A stretch of 64,000 nt of DNA from JAEYKI01 sp036679405. Lineage in GTDB: Bacteria; Bacillota; Clostridia; Christensenellales; Christensenellaceae. Shown here piece by piece: positions 53,341-61,501 of this stretch. The DNA is taken from contig JAVBVZ010000013.1 of the NCBI GenBank assembly GCA_036679405.1, positions 44,446 to 108,445 on the forward strand. The letters are read 5' to 3'. The position numbers were made by a program, and so were the translations under genes. The notes beneath the pieces were generated by a model. The model searched no databases. It was not told the DNA's origin and worked only from the letters and a program-made list of their open reading frames with translations. Within the stretch, counting starts at the first letter, position 1. Each line of letters starts with the position of its first letter.

Positions 53341-54879
53341 GTGGATACAAAGATTATTGCTTGGGATTTGGGAACTGGCGGTAACAAAGCTTCACTTTAT
53401 GATTGTGACGGAAATTGTATAGAAGCAGTATTTATGCCGTACGAAACGTCCTATCCGGCGCATGCATGGCATGAACAGAAGCCTGAAGACTGGTGGAAAG
53501 CAGTGGTGGACAGCACAAAAATCCTGATTGGCAAAACGGGTGTGGATGTCAGAGAAATTGTTTGCTGCGGGATTTCAGGGCACAGCCTGGGGGCTGTTCC
53601 ACTGGATAAAGAAGGCAGGCTTTTAAGAGAAAGCACGCCAATTTGGTCGGACGGAAGAGCGACGGAACAGGTATCTAAAGTATTTAGGGAGTACGACCAG
53701 GACACATGGTATATGAAGACGGGAAACGGCTTCACACCTTCGTTTTATTCTGCTTTTAAAATTTTATGGTATAAAGATAACGAACCGGATGTTTATAACA
53801 ATATTTATAAGGTGATCGGAACAAAGGACTATGTGAATTTTAAACTGACGGGCAGGATTTGTACTGACCCTTCCTATGCGTCCGGATCGGGCGTGTGGGA
53901 TCTTCTTAGATGGGATTATTCTCCCGAATTGATCGATGCAATGCGGTTATCACCTGAGATCTTTCCGGAGGTCGTTTTGTCTACGGATGTGATCGGGAAA
54001 ATATCAAAACAGGCGGCAGAGGAGCTTGGACTTACCAGTGATGTTCAGGTGGTGGCGGGAGGTGTGGACAATGCCTGTATGGCCTTAGGCGCAAAGGCAT
54101 TCAAGGAAGGCAGGGTATATAATTCGCTCGGATCTTCTTCCTGGATTGCCGTTTCGACGCATCAGCCGGTTCTTGAAAAAAAATCCCGGCCGTATGTGTT
54201 TGCCCATGTTGTTCCGGGAATGTTTGCGTCTGCATTATGTGTCGCATCCGGAGGATCAAGTTTCAGATGGTTTAGAAATCAATTGGGCAAAGAGTTTGTG
54301 CAGCAAGCAGCAAAAACCGGAGAAGACGAGTATGACCTTATGGGAAAAGAAGCGGAAAATTCTGTGGTAGGGGCGCATAAACTGTTGTTTAATCCGAGTC
54401 TGGGGGGCGGAATGCCTATGGATAAAAGCTACAATTTGCGGGGCGCTTATATTGGGTTGGACTTATTGCATACCCGGGCAGATATTATTCGTGCAACAAT
54501 GGAAGGCATATCCATGAGCCTACGTGCCTGTCTTGATAAATTGCGTGACATTACAAACATTAATGACGAAATGCTGTTGGTTGGCGGAGGAAGCAAAAAT
54601 CCTTTGTGGCGCCAGATTTATGCGGATGTTTACAATATAACGGTTTTGAAGTCGAATATAGATCAACAGGCAGCGGCGTTGGGCGCTGCCGCCTGTGCAG
54701 CGGTCGGCACTGGAATCTGGAAGGGATTTGATTTGGTGGATTCGCTGCATACTATTGAGCAGACCGTGACGCCTGCGGCGGAAAATATAGAGAAATATAA
54801 CAAATTGATGAAGGTATATACGGCGGCAACAAATTCTTTAAGCGATCTTGGGGATATGCTTGCGGACCTTGAAATGTAA
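53341..54879 (+). CDS. FGGY-family carbohydrate kinase
   Basis: 512 residues, xylulokinase-like: IAWDLGTGGNKASLYD (phosphate loop), ICCGISGHS, PIWSDGRATEQV and GGVDNACMALGAKAFKEGRVYNSLGSS for sugar and ATP binding. C-terminal AALGAAACAAVGTGIW. Start GTG at 53341 with GGTGAGG 5 bases upstream. Phosphorylates the ketose or polyol before aldol cleavage; substrate unknown. Followed by a terminator, so this closes the sugar cluster. Confidence 0.85.
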   Translation: MDTKIIAWDLGTGGNKASLYDCDGNCIEAVFMPYETSYPAHAWHEQKPEDWWKAVVDSTKILIGKTGVDVREIVCCGISGHSLGAVPLDKEGRLLRESTPIWSDGRATEQVSKVFREYDQDTWYMKTGNGFTPSFYSAFKILWYKDNEPDVYNNIYKVIGTKDYVNFKLTGRICTDPSYASGSGVWDLLRWDYSPELIDAMRLSPEIFPEVVLSTDVIGKISKQAAEELGLTSDVQVVAGGVDNACMALGAKAFKEGRVYNSLGSSSWIAVSTHQPVLEKKSRPYVFAHVVPGMFASALCVASGGSSFRWFRNQLGKEFVQQAAKTGEDEYDLMGKEAENSVVGAHKLLFNPSLGGGMPMDKSYNLRGAYIGLDLLHTRADIIRATMEGISMSLRACLDKLRDITNINDEMLLVGGGSKNPLWRQIYADVYNITVLKSNIDQQAAALGAAACAAVGTGIWKGFDLVDSLHTIEQTVTPAAENIEKYNKLMKVYTAATNSLSDLGDMLADLEM

Positions 54880-54902
54880 AAATCCATTTAAAAAAACATA
54901 AT

Positions 54903-54931
54903 AAAAAAGCCTCATTTAATGAGGCTTTTTT
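54903..54931 (+). terminator. Rho-independent terminator
   Basis: Stem AAAAAAGCCTCAT-tta-ATGAGGCTTTTTT, long perfect stem with T-run. Ends the carbohydrate cluster. Confidence 0.88.
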
Positions 54932-54979
54932 ATTGTGAAAAGTGCGAATACTATAGATGCCGCGGATCAGGCGCATAGT

Positions 54980-55014
54980 CTAACCGACAAACTGGAGTTT
55001 GACGGTTAGTTTTT
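54980..55014. terminator. Second stem-loop, between kinase and ASCH-like gene
   Basis: CTAACCG...CGGTTAG with an inner AAACT/AGTTT pair, followed by TTTTT on the plus strand. Reinforces termination or serves the convergent minus-strand gene. Confidence 0.45.
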
Positions 55015-55501
55015 ATTCTGAAGTAGAGGCCTTTTGCAATTTGGATTTTTCGTAATTATAGGGAATACTTGTACCTGCCAGCACATCTTCAATTTTATCA
55101 AGAATCAGCCAGTCATCCATATTAGTCTGCTTTTCAAAATCCAGTGGATGCGCAATTTCTTTTGCGTTTTTGAATGCTACAAGACAAATGCATTTTTTGT
55201 GCCAGCGTTCACGCTGTTTTTCGGTCAATAAAAGAGCCTTCTCGTTTTCGGTAAAGACGGCATCTATCTCATCGTTTGCTAACTTCACATAGTTTTTTAC
55301 TTCTGAAACAGTCGCCGTTGCACAGACCTTCATTGTGCCTTTCTCCATAAAGTACAGCGTTTCTCCCGCAAACACTCTGCTGTGCGGAATCTTTCTGCCT
55401 GCCGCACTCCGAATGATCATCGTTTTCTGCCCTGAGAGGATCAGATCTAGTTCATGCAATCCCTTTTTACCTGCGTTATCGCAATATACCAGATGTACCA
55501 A
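55013..55501 (-). CDS. ASCH/PUA-like domain protein
   Basis: 162 residues. LDLILSGQKTMIIRSAAGRKIPHSRVFAGETLYFMEKGTMKVCATATVSEV is like the beta-barrel of ASCH or PUA-type domains, which bind RNA or modified bases. The C-terminal half with MDDWLILDKIEDVL is helical. It lies just left of the tRNA fragment, on the host side. Divergent from nothing; its only neighbour is the sugar-kinase gene. Function unknown. Confidence 0.5.
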   Translation of the reverse strand: MVHLVYCDNAGKKGLHELDLILSGQKTMIIRSAAGRKIPHSRVFAGETLYFMEKGTMKVCATATVSEVKNYVKLANDEIDAVFTENEKALLLTEKQRERWHKKCICLVAFKNAKEIAHPLDFEKQTNMDDWLILDKIEDVLAGTSIPYNYEKSKLQKASTSE

Positions 55502-55528
55502 AATAAATTTCTCCCTTCAGATTAATGA

Positions 55529-55566
55529 TAAAAGACATACCTTCCCCCACGGGAAGGTATGTCTTT
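55529..55566. terminator. Terminator of the tRNA-Leu transcription unit
   Basis: Very long perfect stem AAAAGACATACCTTCCC / GGGAAGGTATGTCTTTT with a 4-base loop. It directly follows the CCA end of the tRNA fragment on the minus strand, so it marks the original host tRNA 3' flank. Confidence 0.85.
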
Positions 55567-55568
55567 TC

Positions 55569-55625
55569 TGGTACCGGTGGTCGGACTCGAACCGACACGG
55601 TATTGCTACCAATGGATTTTGAGTT
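55569..55625 (-). tRNA. 3' fragment of tRNA-Leu (class II), candidate attachment site
   Basis: Read on the minus strand: anticodon-loop bases CTCAAAA (anticodon CAA), part of the 3' anticodon stem, a long variable arm (GGTA-gcaa-TACC), T arm GTCGG-TTCGAGT-CCGAC, acceptor 3' strand CACCGGT, discriminator A and encoded CCA. The 5' half (D arm, 5' acceptor and anticodon-stem sides) does not precede it: the adjoining bases do not pair. So it is a truncated tRNA, cut in the anticodon loop, as tyrosine-recombinase integration produces at one border. Confidence 0.75.
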
Positions 55626-55646
55626 TTGGGTACTATCCGGAACGGT

Positions 55647-55681
55647 GTGGAACCCAGTGCCTTACAGTGGAACCCAGAGCC
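55647..55681 (+). repeat. Two direct repeats next to the attachment site
   Basis: GTGGAACCCAGTGCC and GTGGAACCCAGAGCC, 20 bases apart in register, immediately inside the border. Position and spacing suit integrase arm-binding sites. Confidence 0.5.
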
Positions 55682-55785
55682 CGAAAAAAGTTGATTGCAA
55701 AGCCGTTTTCCGAGCCTGCGACTCCAATAATCCTGATTTAATGCGATTTATTAAAATAGTTGTTTTTTAAGAATTTCAGGAAATC

Positions 55786-55832
55786 GGAGGGATATTGGAG
55801 GGATGTAGGAGGGATGCGGAGGCATAAAAAGT
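55786..55832 (+). repeat. Short GGAGGGAT-type direct repeats
   Basis: The unit GGAGGGAT recurs three times and a partial GGAGG fourth time over 45 bases. No gene covers it. Second possible protein-binding array near the border. Confidence 0.45.
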
Positions 55833-55905
55833 GCCAGAGATCCGCAGGTAAAAAATAGCTGAACGGTCATCGCCTGCCATTGACACATGATTTAGGAGGA
55901 TGACC

Positions 55906-56148
55906 ATGAGAAATAAAAAGTACTATGAAGAAGTATTCAAAGATTATCCCGACGTGGTCGGGATGGACGATTTCAGAAAGATGCTCGGCGGGATAAGCAA
56001 GAGTACCGGGCAGAAGTTGATGCGGGAAAACAGGGTAAAACATTTTTATATACGCACTTCTTATTTGATACCTAAAAAATATGTGATTAATTATGTGTTA
56101 AGTAAGCATTATGCTGAATACAGGAAAAAGTTAAAAGTTCAAGTATGA
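55906..56148 (+). CDS. Excisionase-like small DNA-binding protein
   Basis: 80 residues: FRKMLGGISKSTGQKLMRENRVKHFYIRTSYLIPKKYVINYVLS, a winged-helix-like arrangement as in excisionases of integrative elements (HTH, then a basic wing with YLIPKK). The ATG at 55906 has AGGAGG 6 bases upstream; the ATG at 55900 is too close to it. Lies 280 bases from the attachment site. A DNA-bending directionality factor is inferred. Confidence 0.7.
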   Translation: MRNKKYYEEVFKDYPDVVGMDDFRKMLGGISKSTGQKLMRENRVKHFYIRTSYLIPKKYVINYVLSKHYAEYRKKLKVQV

Positions 56149-56190
56149 TATGAAAGAAATCAGGGAGGTTGGAGGTTCAAAGGCGGAGAA

Positions 56191-56339
56191 GAATACCGAC
56201 AAAAAAGGATAGTTTGGAGAAGTATCCTGCCTTGTGGCCCGAAAGAATACCGAAGGAGAAGGATAGTTTGAAAAAGCGTATCCTGTCGTACTGACCAAGA
56301 TAAGAAACAAAAAAATATTTAGTTAGAAAAGGATATCCT
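56191..56339. repeat. Iterated inverted repeats around AGGATA/TATCCT
   Basis: Two imperfect direct repeats (GAATACCGA...AGGATAGTTTG...TATCCTG) about 54 bases apart, each with an AGGATA/TATCCT inverted pair (56206-56228 and 56260-56284), then a perfect palindrome AGGATATCCT at 56330-56339 followed by a T-run. They lie in the otherwise empty 56149-56651 interval (the rest is AT-rich with no gene seen), between the excisionase-like gene and the promoter of the operon. Regulator, transfer-origin or iteron sites are possible. Confidence 0.5.
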
Positions 56340-56576
56340 ATTTTTTTGACCATAGGTATGCATAAAACAGAGGATATTCAAAATGATGAAAACAGCTTGA
56401 TTCTGATTGATTTGTTCTAAAATTTGTGAATACATAAATAATAATTTATTATATGACACTGGTGCCACGTTTGTAAAAGCATGTTAATGATATTTCCCAA
56501 TAGCATATTTAAGTATCAAAATCTTGACTAAAATTCTAAAAAAATCTATAGTTCTATCGCTATTAATTAAAATATA

Positions 56577-56605
56577 CTGAAAAAAATTAGTTTTAATGGT
56601 ATACT
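56577..56605 (+). promoter_or_regulatory. Promoter of the SIS-HAD operon
   Basis: CTGAAA, 17-base spacer, extended TGgTATACT. AT-rich surroundings. 46 bases to the ATG at 56652, which follows CAGGAGG. Confidence 0.6.
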
Positions 56606-56651
56606 AAATTATCATTTTCTATTTGTCAATTGTTGGTCAGGAGGAAATTAA

Positions 56652-58517
56652 ATGGGGAGACCCTTTGCGCAAGAATTAGAAGCTACTATAGAGACTTTTG
56701 AAGTTTGTTCTAATTATGATTATGAAGATTTTCAAAAATACATTAAGAATATACTTTGTGATCCAGTTATTGCTGTTGGTTCAGGCGGATCATTTGCGGT
56801 TGCTTCTGCTTTTTGTCTATTAATTGAATCTTTAGGTGGTTTTGCAAAAGCAATTACACCGTTTGAATTGAGAAATGAAAAGAGCATTTACAAGTGTCAT
56901 ATTATTCTCTTTACTGCTGGCGGAAATAACCCGGATACTATAAATGCTTATAATTATATTAAGAAATGTGAACCTCGAAGTAGTTATGTTATCTGTACCA
57001 GACAGAATAGTAATATTGAAAATGAGATGCTTAAATATAATGATAAAAATATAAAGTCTATTTTTATTCCCAATGGAAAAGATGGATTTCTAGCAGTAAA
57101 TTCTACTATTGGTATGCTAGCCGCATTTGTAAAGATATATAGTAATATTTTGGAAATTGAAAACGATAAAATTGATTTAAATAATAGAATTAATATTGAT
57201 TTAGAAATCATTAATAAAAAAACCATAATTGCGTTGTGTGGTCAGTGGACATTACCAGTAATTATAGATTTTGAATCTAAATGTACTGAAGCTGGTTTAG
57301 TTAATGTACAAATTGCAAATCTTAGGAATTTTGCTCATGGACGTCATCATTGGATAGCCAAAAACATAGAGGATACAGGAATAATCTGTTTTATAACTGA
57401 AGAAGATAGTAAACTAGCTACTAGAACTTTAAAATATATTCCAGATATACCTAAAGTTATATTTGAAAGTAATAATAATAATATTAACGCACTTCCAGAA
57501 TTGTTTTTAGAAATGTTTAGAATTGTACATCAATTTGGAAAGCATCGAAATATAGATCCTGGACGCCCTCAAGTCCCTAGCTTTGGTAGTAAAATTTATC
57601 ATATTAATTATGATTTATCTAAAAATGATATGGATTTAAAAGAGAGAGAAAAAAGTTTATTTAAGAAAGCGTTATATAGAAAAAATCCTATTTATTTAGA
57701 GCCTAGGTATAAGCGGTTTATGGATATATATAATAAAGGATTTAGTTATTTCAAAAGAAATCTTTTTAATAATGTTTTCAATTCAATTATTTTCGATTTT
57801 GATAATACTATAATTTTAAAAAATGATACAAATGCAGAAAATTATTTAAAAATTGTTGAAAAAATTTCAGAAATGTTGAATAATGGAATAGAAGTTGGGT
57901 TTGCCACTGGACGAGGTATATCAATATATCATACTCTACGCGATATAATTCCAAAAAGCTTATGGGAAAAAGTCTGGATAGGTTATTATAATGGCTCATT
58001 CATAAAAAATTTAAATGAAGATTTAATCAAAATTCCTGAAAATAAAGAAATAAAAGATTTATATGACTTTTTATGTGAATTTGGAATTGAATCCTCATGC
58101 ATCGAGTATAGGAATTCACAGATTTCTATTTTCATTGATAGTTCAAGTAGAGAATGGTTACTAAAGTTTATACGAGAAATTGTAGAAATAAAAAAGTATT
58201 GTCTCAGAATCTATGAAACGGATCATTCAATTGATATAGTAATAAATAGCGTTTCTAAAAAATGCTTGTATGATTATTTTAAGGAAAAAAATTATTCGAT
58301 TCTTTCCATTGGTGATTCGGGGGATTTAAATGGTAATGATTTTGAGTTGTTAAATAATGATTTTAGTTTGAGTGTAGATAAAGTATCGTATTCGTATAAG
58401 AATTGTTGGTTTTTAGCACCCTTAGGGTTTAAGGGGCCAGCGGCAACATTATATTATCTGGAACATGTTAATTTTGCTAACGATATTATAGGATTTAAGT
58501 TAGAAATATTTAGGTGA
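56652..58517 (+). CDS. SIS - HAD fusion protein
   Basis: 621 residues, first gene of the operon. Residues about 1-350: a double SIS sugar-isomerase fold like the isomerase half of GlmS; VGSGGSFAVASAF at 42-54 and LFTAGGNNPDTINAY, and NFAHGRHHWIAK in the second half where GlmS has its E/H region. Residues about 375-621: HAD phosphatase of the Cof type; D382-F-D384-N-T, FATGRGISIYH and SIGDSGDLNGNDFELL are all HAD motifs. No catalytic aspartate is missing. So it could isomerise and dephosphorylate a sugar phosphate. AT-rich codon use, unlike the host genes. Not a known single enzyme. Confidence 0.8.
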   Translation: MGRPFAQELEATIETFEVCSNYDYEDFQKYIKNILCDPVIAVGSGGSFAVASAFCLLIESLGGFAKAITPFELRNEKSIYKCHIILFTAGGNNPDTINAYNYIKKCEPRSSYVICTRQNSNIENEMLKYNDKNIKSIFIPNGKDGFLAVNSTIGMLAAFVKIYSNILEIENDKIDLNNRINIDLEIINKKTIIALCGQWTLPVIIDFESKCTEAGLVNVQIANLRNFAHGRHHWIAKNIEDTGIICFITEEDSKLATRTLKYIPDIPKVIFESNNNNINALPELFLEMFRIVHQFGKHRNIDPGRPQVPSFGSKIYHINYDLSKNDMDLKEREKSLFKKALYRKNPIYLEPRYKRFMDIYNKGFSYFKRNLFNNVFNSIIFDFDNTIILKNDTNAENYLKIVEKISEMLNNGIEVGFATGRGISIYHTLRDIIPKSLWEKVWIGYYNGSFIKNLNEDLIKIPENKEIKDLYDFLCEFGIESSCIEYRNSQISIFIDSSSREWLLKFIREIVEIKKYCLRIYETDHSIDIVINSVSKKCLYDYFKEKNYSILSIGDSGDLNGNDFELLNNDFSLSVDKVSYSYKNCWFLAPLGFKGPAATLYYLEHVNFANDIIGFKLEIFR

Positions 58518-58520
58518 GAT

Positions 58521-59594
58521 ATGAAACAGGAATTAGCTGATCTGTTGCTTTCTACAATAATGGATTGGGATATAGAAGGTGTTGTGAAATATCGTGAGCA
58601 TTTGGAAGATTTAGCAGATTTGAAATACGACCATTACCAGCAATATAGACCCGGTGGTCGATTTTTAGAAAACTTGGCAATATGGTTAAATCATTTTAAA
58701 GACCTCGCTGAGAGAGAAATTGCTTTGAACTTTCTTTTAAAAAATCTAATTTTTATTTCTCCGCTTGAAATGAATCAATTAGTTAGTATGGTTTTTCCCG
58801 ATTCAATTAAATTGCAACTTAAAGAACAATCAAGAAGATTGCAAAAAGACAATGCTCTTAAACTTTCGGAAAATGAAAAATACGATTTACTTAATATTCT
58901 CATAAAAGAATCTCTTTTTTTAGGATTAAGTGATGGTGCTCGGATAGATGTTTTTAGAAGATCTAATCCGGAATTAAATCATGAACAAATATGTTTAAGT
59001 TATGAAATACCAGATAGTAAATATGATGATATTACTGATTCTATTAAAAAAAATATAGAAAAAATGAATTTACAAGGATTTTTAAAGAAATATGCAAGCT
59101 CTTCTTTAATTAAAAACATATTTCTTATAGATGATTTTTCAGCTAGTGGAATTAGTTTTATAAGAAAAGAAGAGAAATGGAAAGGTAAAATTAGTAAACT
59201 ATTAGAGTCTTTGATAAATAATAAATTTAATTTAGATACTGTAAAATTGACAATTATTCTTTATATCGCAACTGAAAAGGCTATAAATTATATTAAACAG
59301 CAATTATCAGAATATCAAAAAAAAAGATATATAGATGTTGAAGTACAAGCGTTGCAAATAATTTCACCTTACACTTTAACAGATAACGAAGAAGCTTTAT
59401 TTAAAAAATATTTTGATAATAAAATCATTGATTCACATTATAAAAAAGGAAAAATTGATAAACCATATTTAGGTTTTGATGAATGTAGTTTGTCTATTGT
59501 CTTATACCACAATACACCAAACAATTCTTTCCCAATTATATGGGGGATAGATGAAGCTCTTTTTCCACGTATAACTCGCCATAAGGATGTATAA
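58521..59594 (+). CDS. Phosphoribosyltransferase-like protein (PRTase-CE-like)
   Basis: 357 residues. A PRPP-binding-like loop IFLIDDFSASGISF at 200-213 (pattern of hydrophobics, D-D, then T/S-G) marks a PRTase fold; LFLGLSDGARIDVFRR near 132 and VLYHNTPNNSFPIIWG near the C terminus flank it. N terminus is helical (ENLAIWLNHFKDLAEREIALNFLL) and Arg/Lys-rich. I recall a conflict-system family of this form, PRTase-CE, paired with an ORC/CDC6-like ATPase; the resemblance is from memory. It starts 3 bases after the SIS-HAD stop, with AGGTGAG upstream. Confidence 0.7.
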   Translation: MKQELADLLLSTIMDWDIEGVVKYREHLEDLADLKYDHYQQYRPGGRFLENLAIWLNHFKDLAEREIALNFLLKNLIFISPLEMNQLVSMVFPDSIKLQLKEQSRRLQKDNALKLSENEKYDLLNILIKESLFLGLSDGARIDVFRRSNPELNHEQICLSYEIPDSKYDDITDSIKKNIEKMNLQGFLKKYASSSLIKNIFLIDDFSASGISFIRKEEKWKGKISKLLESLINNKFNLDTVKLTIILYIATEKAINYIKQQLSEYQKKRYIDVEVQALQIISPYTLTDNEEALFKKYFDNKIIDSHYKKGKIDKPYLGFDECSLSIVLYHNTPNNSFPIIWGIDEALFPRITRHKDV

Positions 59595-59596
59595 TT

Positions 59597-61501
59597 ATGA
59601 TTCCAAGAAATCCGTTTTTTATAGGTAATACAGAAAAAATTGATACTGACTCATTGTTTTTGTCATTATTTAATGCAAAGGCAATAGAATATATAAAGTC
59701 TGACTATATTTACAAAATAGTTTTTTTTAGAAGCACACCAGGTGCAGGAAAATCTAGTGTTTTTCGTTTGTTTTCACCAAATGTATTACGTGAATTAGTT
59801 GGTAATAATAATCCTAACTACAAAGAAACCAAAACCTTTTTAGAAGATTTAGAGGTCATCACTTCAGAATCAATTAATGTTCTAGGAGTTGAACTATCTT
59901 GTGCTGGGAACTACAGTATAATTGATGATTTATATAGTAATGGAAAAAGGACACAACTTTTTTTTGCTTTATTAAATTTAAGGATTACAAGAACAGCTCT
60001 TAAGAACTTATTATTACTAAATAAATTAGCTTTAAATGATTTAAATCGAATTACATTTGCTGATATCTCTCCTGATATTGCAAGTTCTATAAAATCAGAG
60101 TGGACAGGCGAAGAAGTCTATAATTGGGCAATAGATGAAGAAAATAGAATTTGTAAGGCCTTTGATGATATTGATGCCCCAGAATCAATTCCATTTACAT
60201 TGAATTCCCTATCTTTTTTATCATTGATTAATGCTAATAATTTACTATTGGATAATAAAAAAATAGTACAGCATACTTTATTAATGATAGACGATTTGCA
60301 TCTATTAACTAAAAGACAAAAAGATGAATTGCGTGAAGAAATTTTTAAACAGAAACATACATTTGGTATTTGGATTGCGGAAAGAATTTCTTCGTTAAAA
60401 TACGATGAAATATTAGGCACAACCGGAGATAAACCCAGGGATTACATAGAAATTTTTTTAGAACAAGAAATAGCCAATACCACTAAAGATAAACAAAACT
60501 TTTTAGGAGATATCGCAGATAGGCGAGTTAAAATCACTTATAGTGATACAATAGGAGATTTTCGGTCTTGTTTAGAAGAGTCTGTTTCAGAACATAATAA
60601 AATAAAAAAAGCTATAGAAAATTTAAAAAGTTATATTTTTGAGGATAGCCTAAATCAAGAAATATTTGATTATTTTTTAGAAAACTATAGGAATGATTAT
60701 AATGGCGCGGTTTTTTTACGTGCTTTAAAGATTCTGATTGATAGAAAACTAGCTGATGACCAACTAAGCTTTATTTCTAAAAAACAAATTAAGATAAATG
60801 ATGTAATTAATGAAAATAAAAAAGCTAAACTTTATGATCCATCAATTTTATCTAGTGCGGAGTTATATTTGTGTATTGAAAATAAAATTCCATATTATTT
60901 TGGAAGCAAAAGACTTTTTAATTTATCAACTAATAATATTGAACAGTTTCTCGAATTTTCAGGAGCGATTTTTGAAAGAAAAATTGCTGAACATTTTATT
61001 TCTTCAAAAAAAAGAAAAGACAAAGTATCTGCTGTGGAACAAGAAGAAATTATAAAAAAGGTCGCACAAGCAAAATGGAAATCAATCAATCGGCAATACA
61101 CAAATTATATAAATATTTTAAGCTTATTGGAAAATATATGCTTAATTTGTGTTGAAAATAGAAAAAAAGCATTAGCATCATATAATGGAGGCTCTTATAC
61201 AGGTATAGGTATCAAAGAAGCACAGTTAGATGAAATATTATCTAATACTAATGATCTCGATGTAACTAAAGCATTGGCTAACGCAGTTGCATCAAATTAT
61301 ATAACTATTAAAGACGTAGCTCAAGGAAAAACAAATGAAAAATGGAAAGTCTTCTATTTAAACAGATGGATATGTGTACTTAATGATTTGCCACTGTCTT
61401 ATGGTGGGTGGAAGCCCATCTCTAAGAATAAATATAAAAACCTTATTAAAAAACGTTCAGACTTTGACAACCCAACTTTAGAGGATTTTTCAAATGAGTG
61501 A
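59597..61501 (+). CDS. P-loop ATPase, ORC/CDC6-like (STAND/AAA+ type)
   Basis: 634 residues. Walker A STPGAGKSS (46-54), Walker B TLLMIDDLHLL (227-237, two Asp), and a sensor-like IWIAERISSL after it. The pattern fits the ORC/CDC6-like ATPases that pair with the PRTase-like protein. The C-terminal 250 residues are helical (VFLRALKILIDRKL..., IGIKEAQLDEIL...). Two bases separate it from the PRTase gene and it overlaps the next gene by 8 bases, so the proteins are probably made in fixed ratio. Role inferred: nucleotide-dependent sensor or switch of the system. Confidence 0.75.
   Translation: MIPRNPFFIGNTEKIDTDSLFLSLFNAKAIEYIKSDYIYKIVFFRSTPGAGKSSVFRLFSPNVLRELVGNNNPNYKETKTFLEDLEVITSESINVLGVELSCAGNYSIIDDLYSNGKRTQLFFALLNLRITRTALKNLLLLNKLALNDLNRITFADISPDIASSIKSEWTGEEVYNWAIDEENRICKAFDDIDAPESIPFTLNSLSFLSLINANNLLLDNKKIVQHTLLMIDDLHLLTKRQKDELREEIFKQKHTFGIWIAERISSLKYDEILGTTGDKPRDYIEIFLEQEIANTTKDKQNFLGDIADRRVKITYSDTIGDFRSCLEESVSEHNKIKKAIENLKSYIFEDSLNQEIFDYFLENYRNDYNGAVFLRALKILIDRKLADDQLSFISKKQIKINDVINENKKAKLYDPSILSSAELYLCIENKIPYYFGSKRLFNLSTNNIEQFLEFSGAIFERKIAEHFISSKKRKDKVSAVEQEEIIKKVAQAKWKSINRQYTNYINILSLLENICLICVENRKKALASYNGGSYTGIGIKEAQLDEILSNTNDLDVTKALANAVASNYITIKDVAQGKTNEKWKVFYLNRWICVLNDLPLSYGGWKPISKNKYKNLIKKRSDFDNPTLEDFSNE

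Noticed and set aside
55569..55625. Full-length tRNA-Leu
   Set aside because: The D arm and 5' acceptor strand are absent and the bases beyond the anticodon loop do not pair; only the 3' part is present.
55525..55770. Short ORF through the tRNA region (81 codons)
   Set aside because: It translates the antisense of a tRNA (the GGRTRTDT artefact); no ribosome-binding site.
56191..56339. CRISPR array
   Set aside because: Only two imperfect copies and a palindrome, no regular spacers or repeats of 25-40 bases, and no cas genes.
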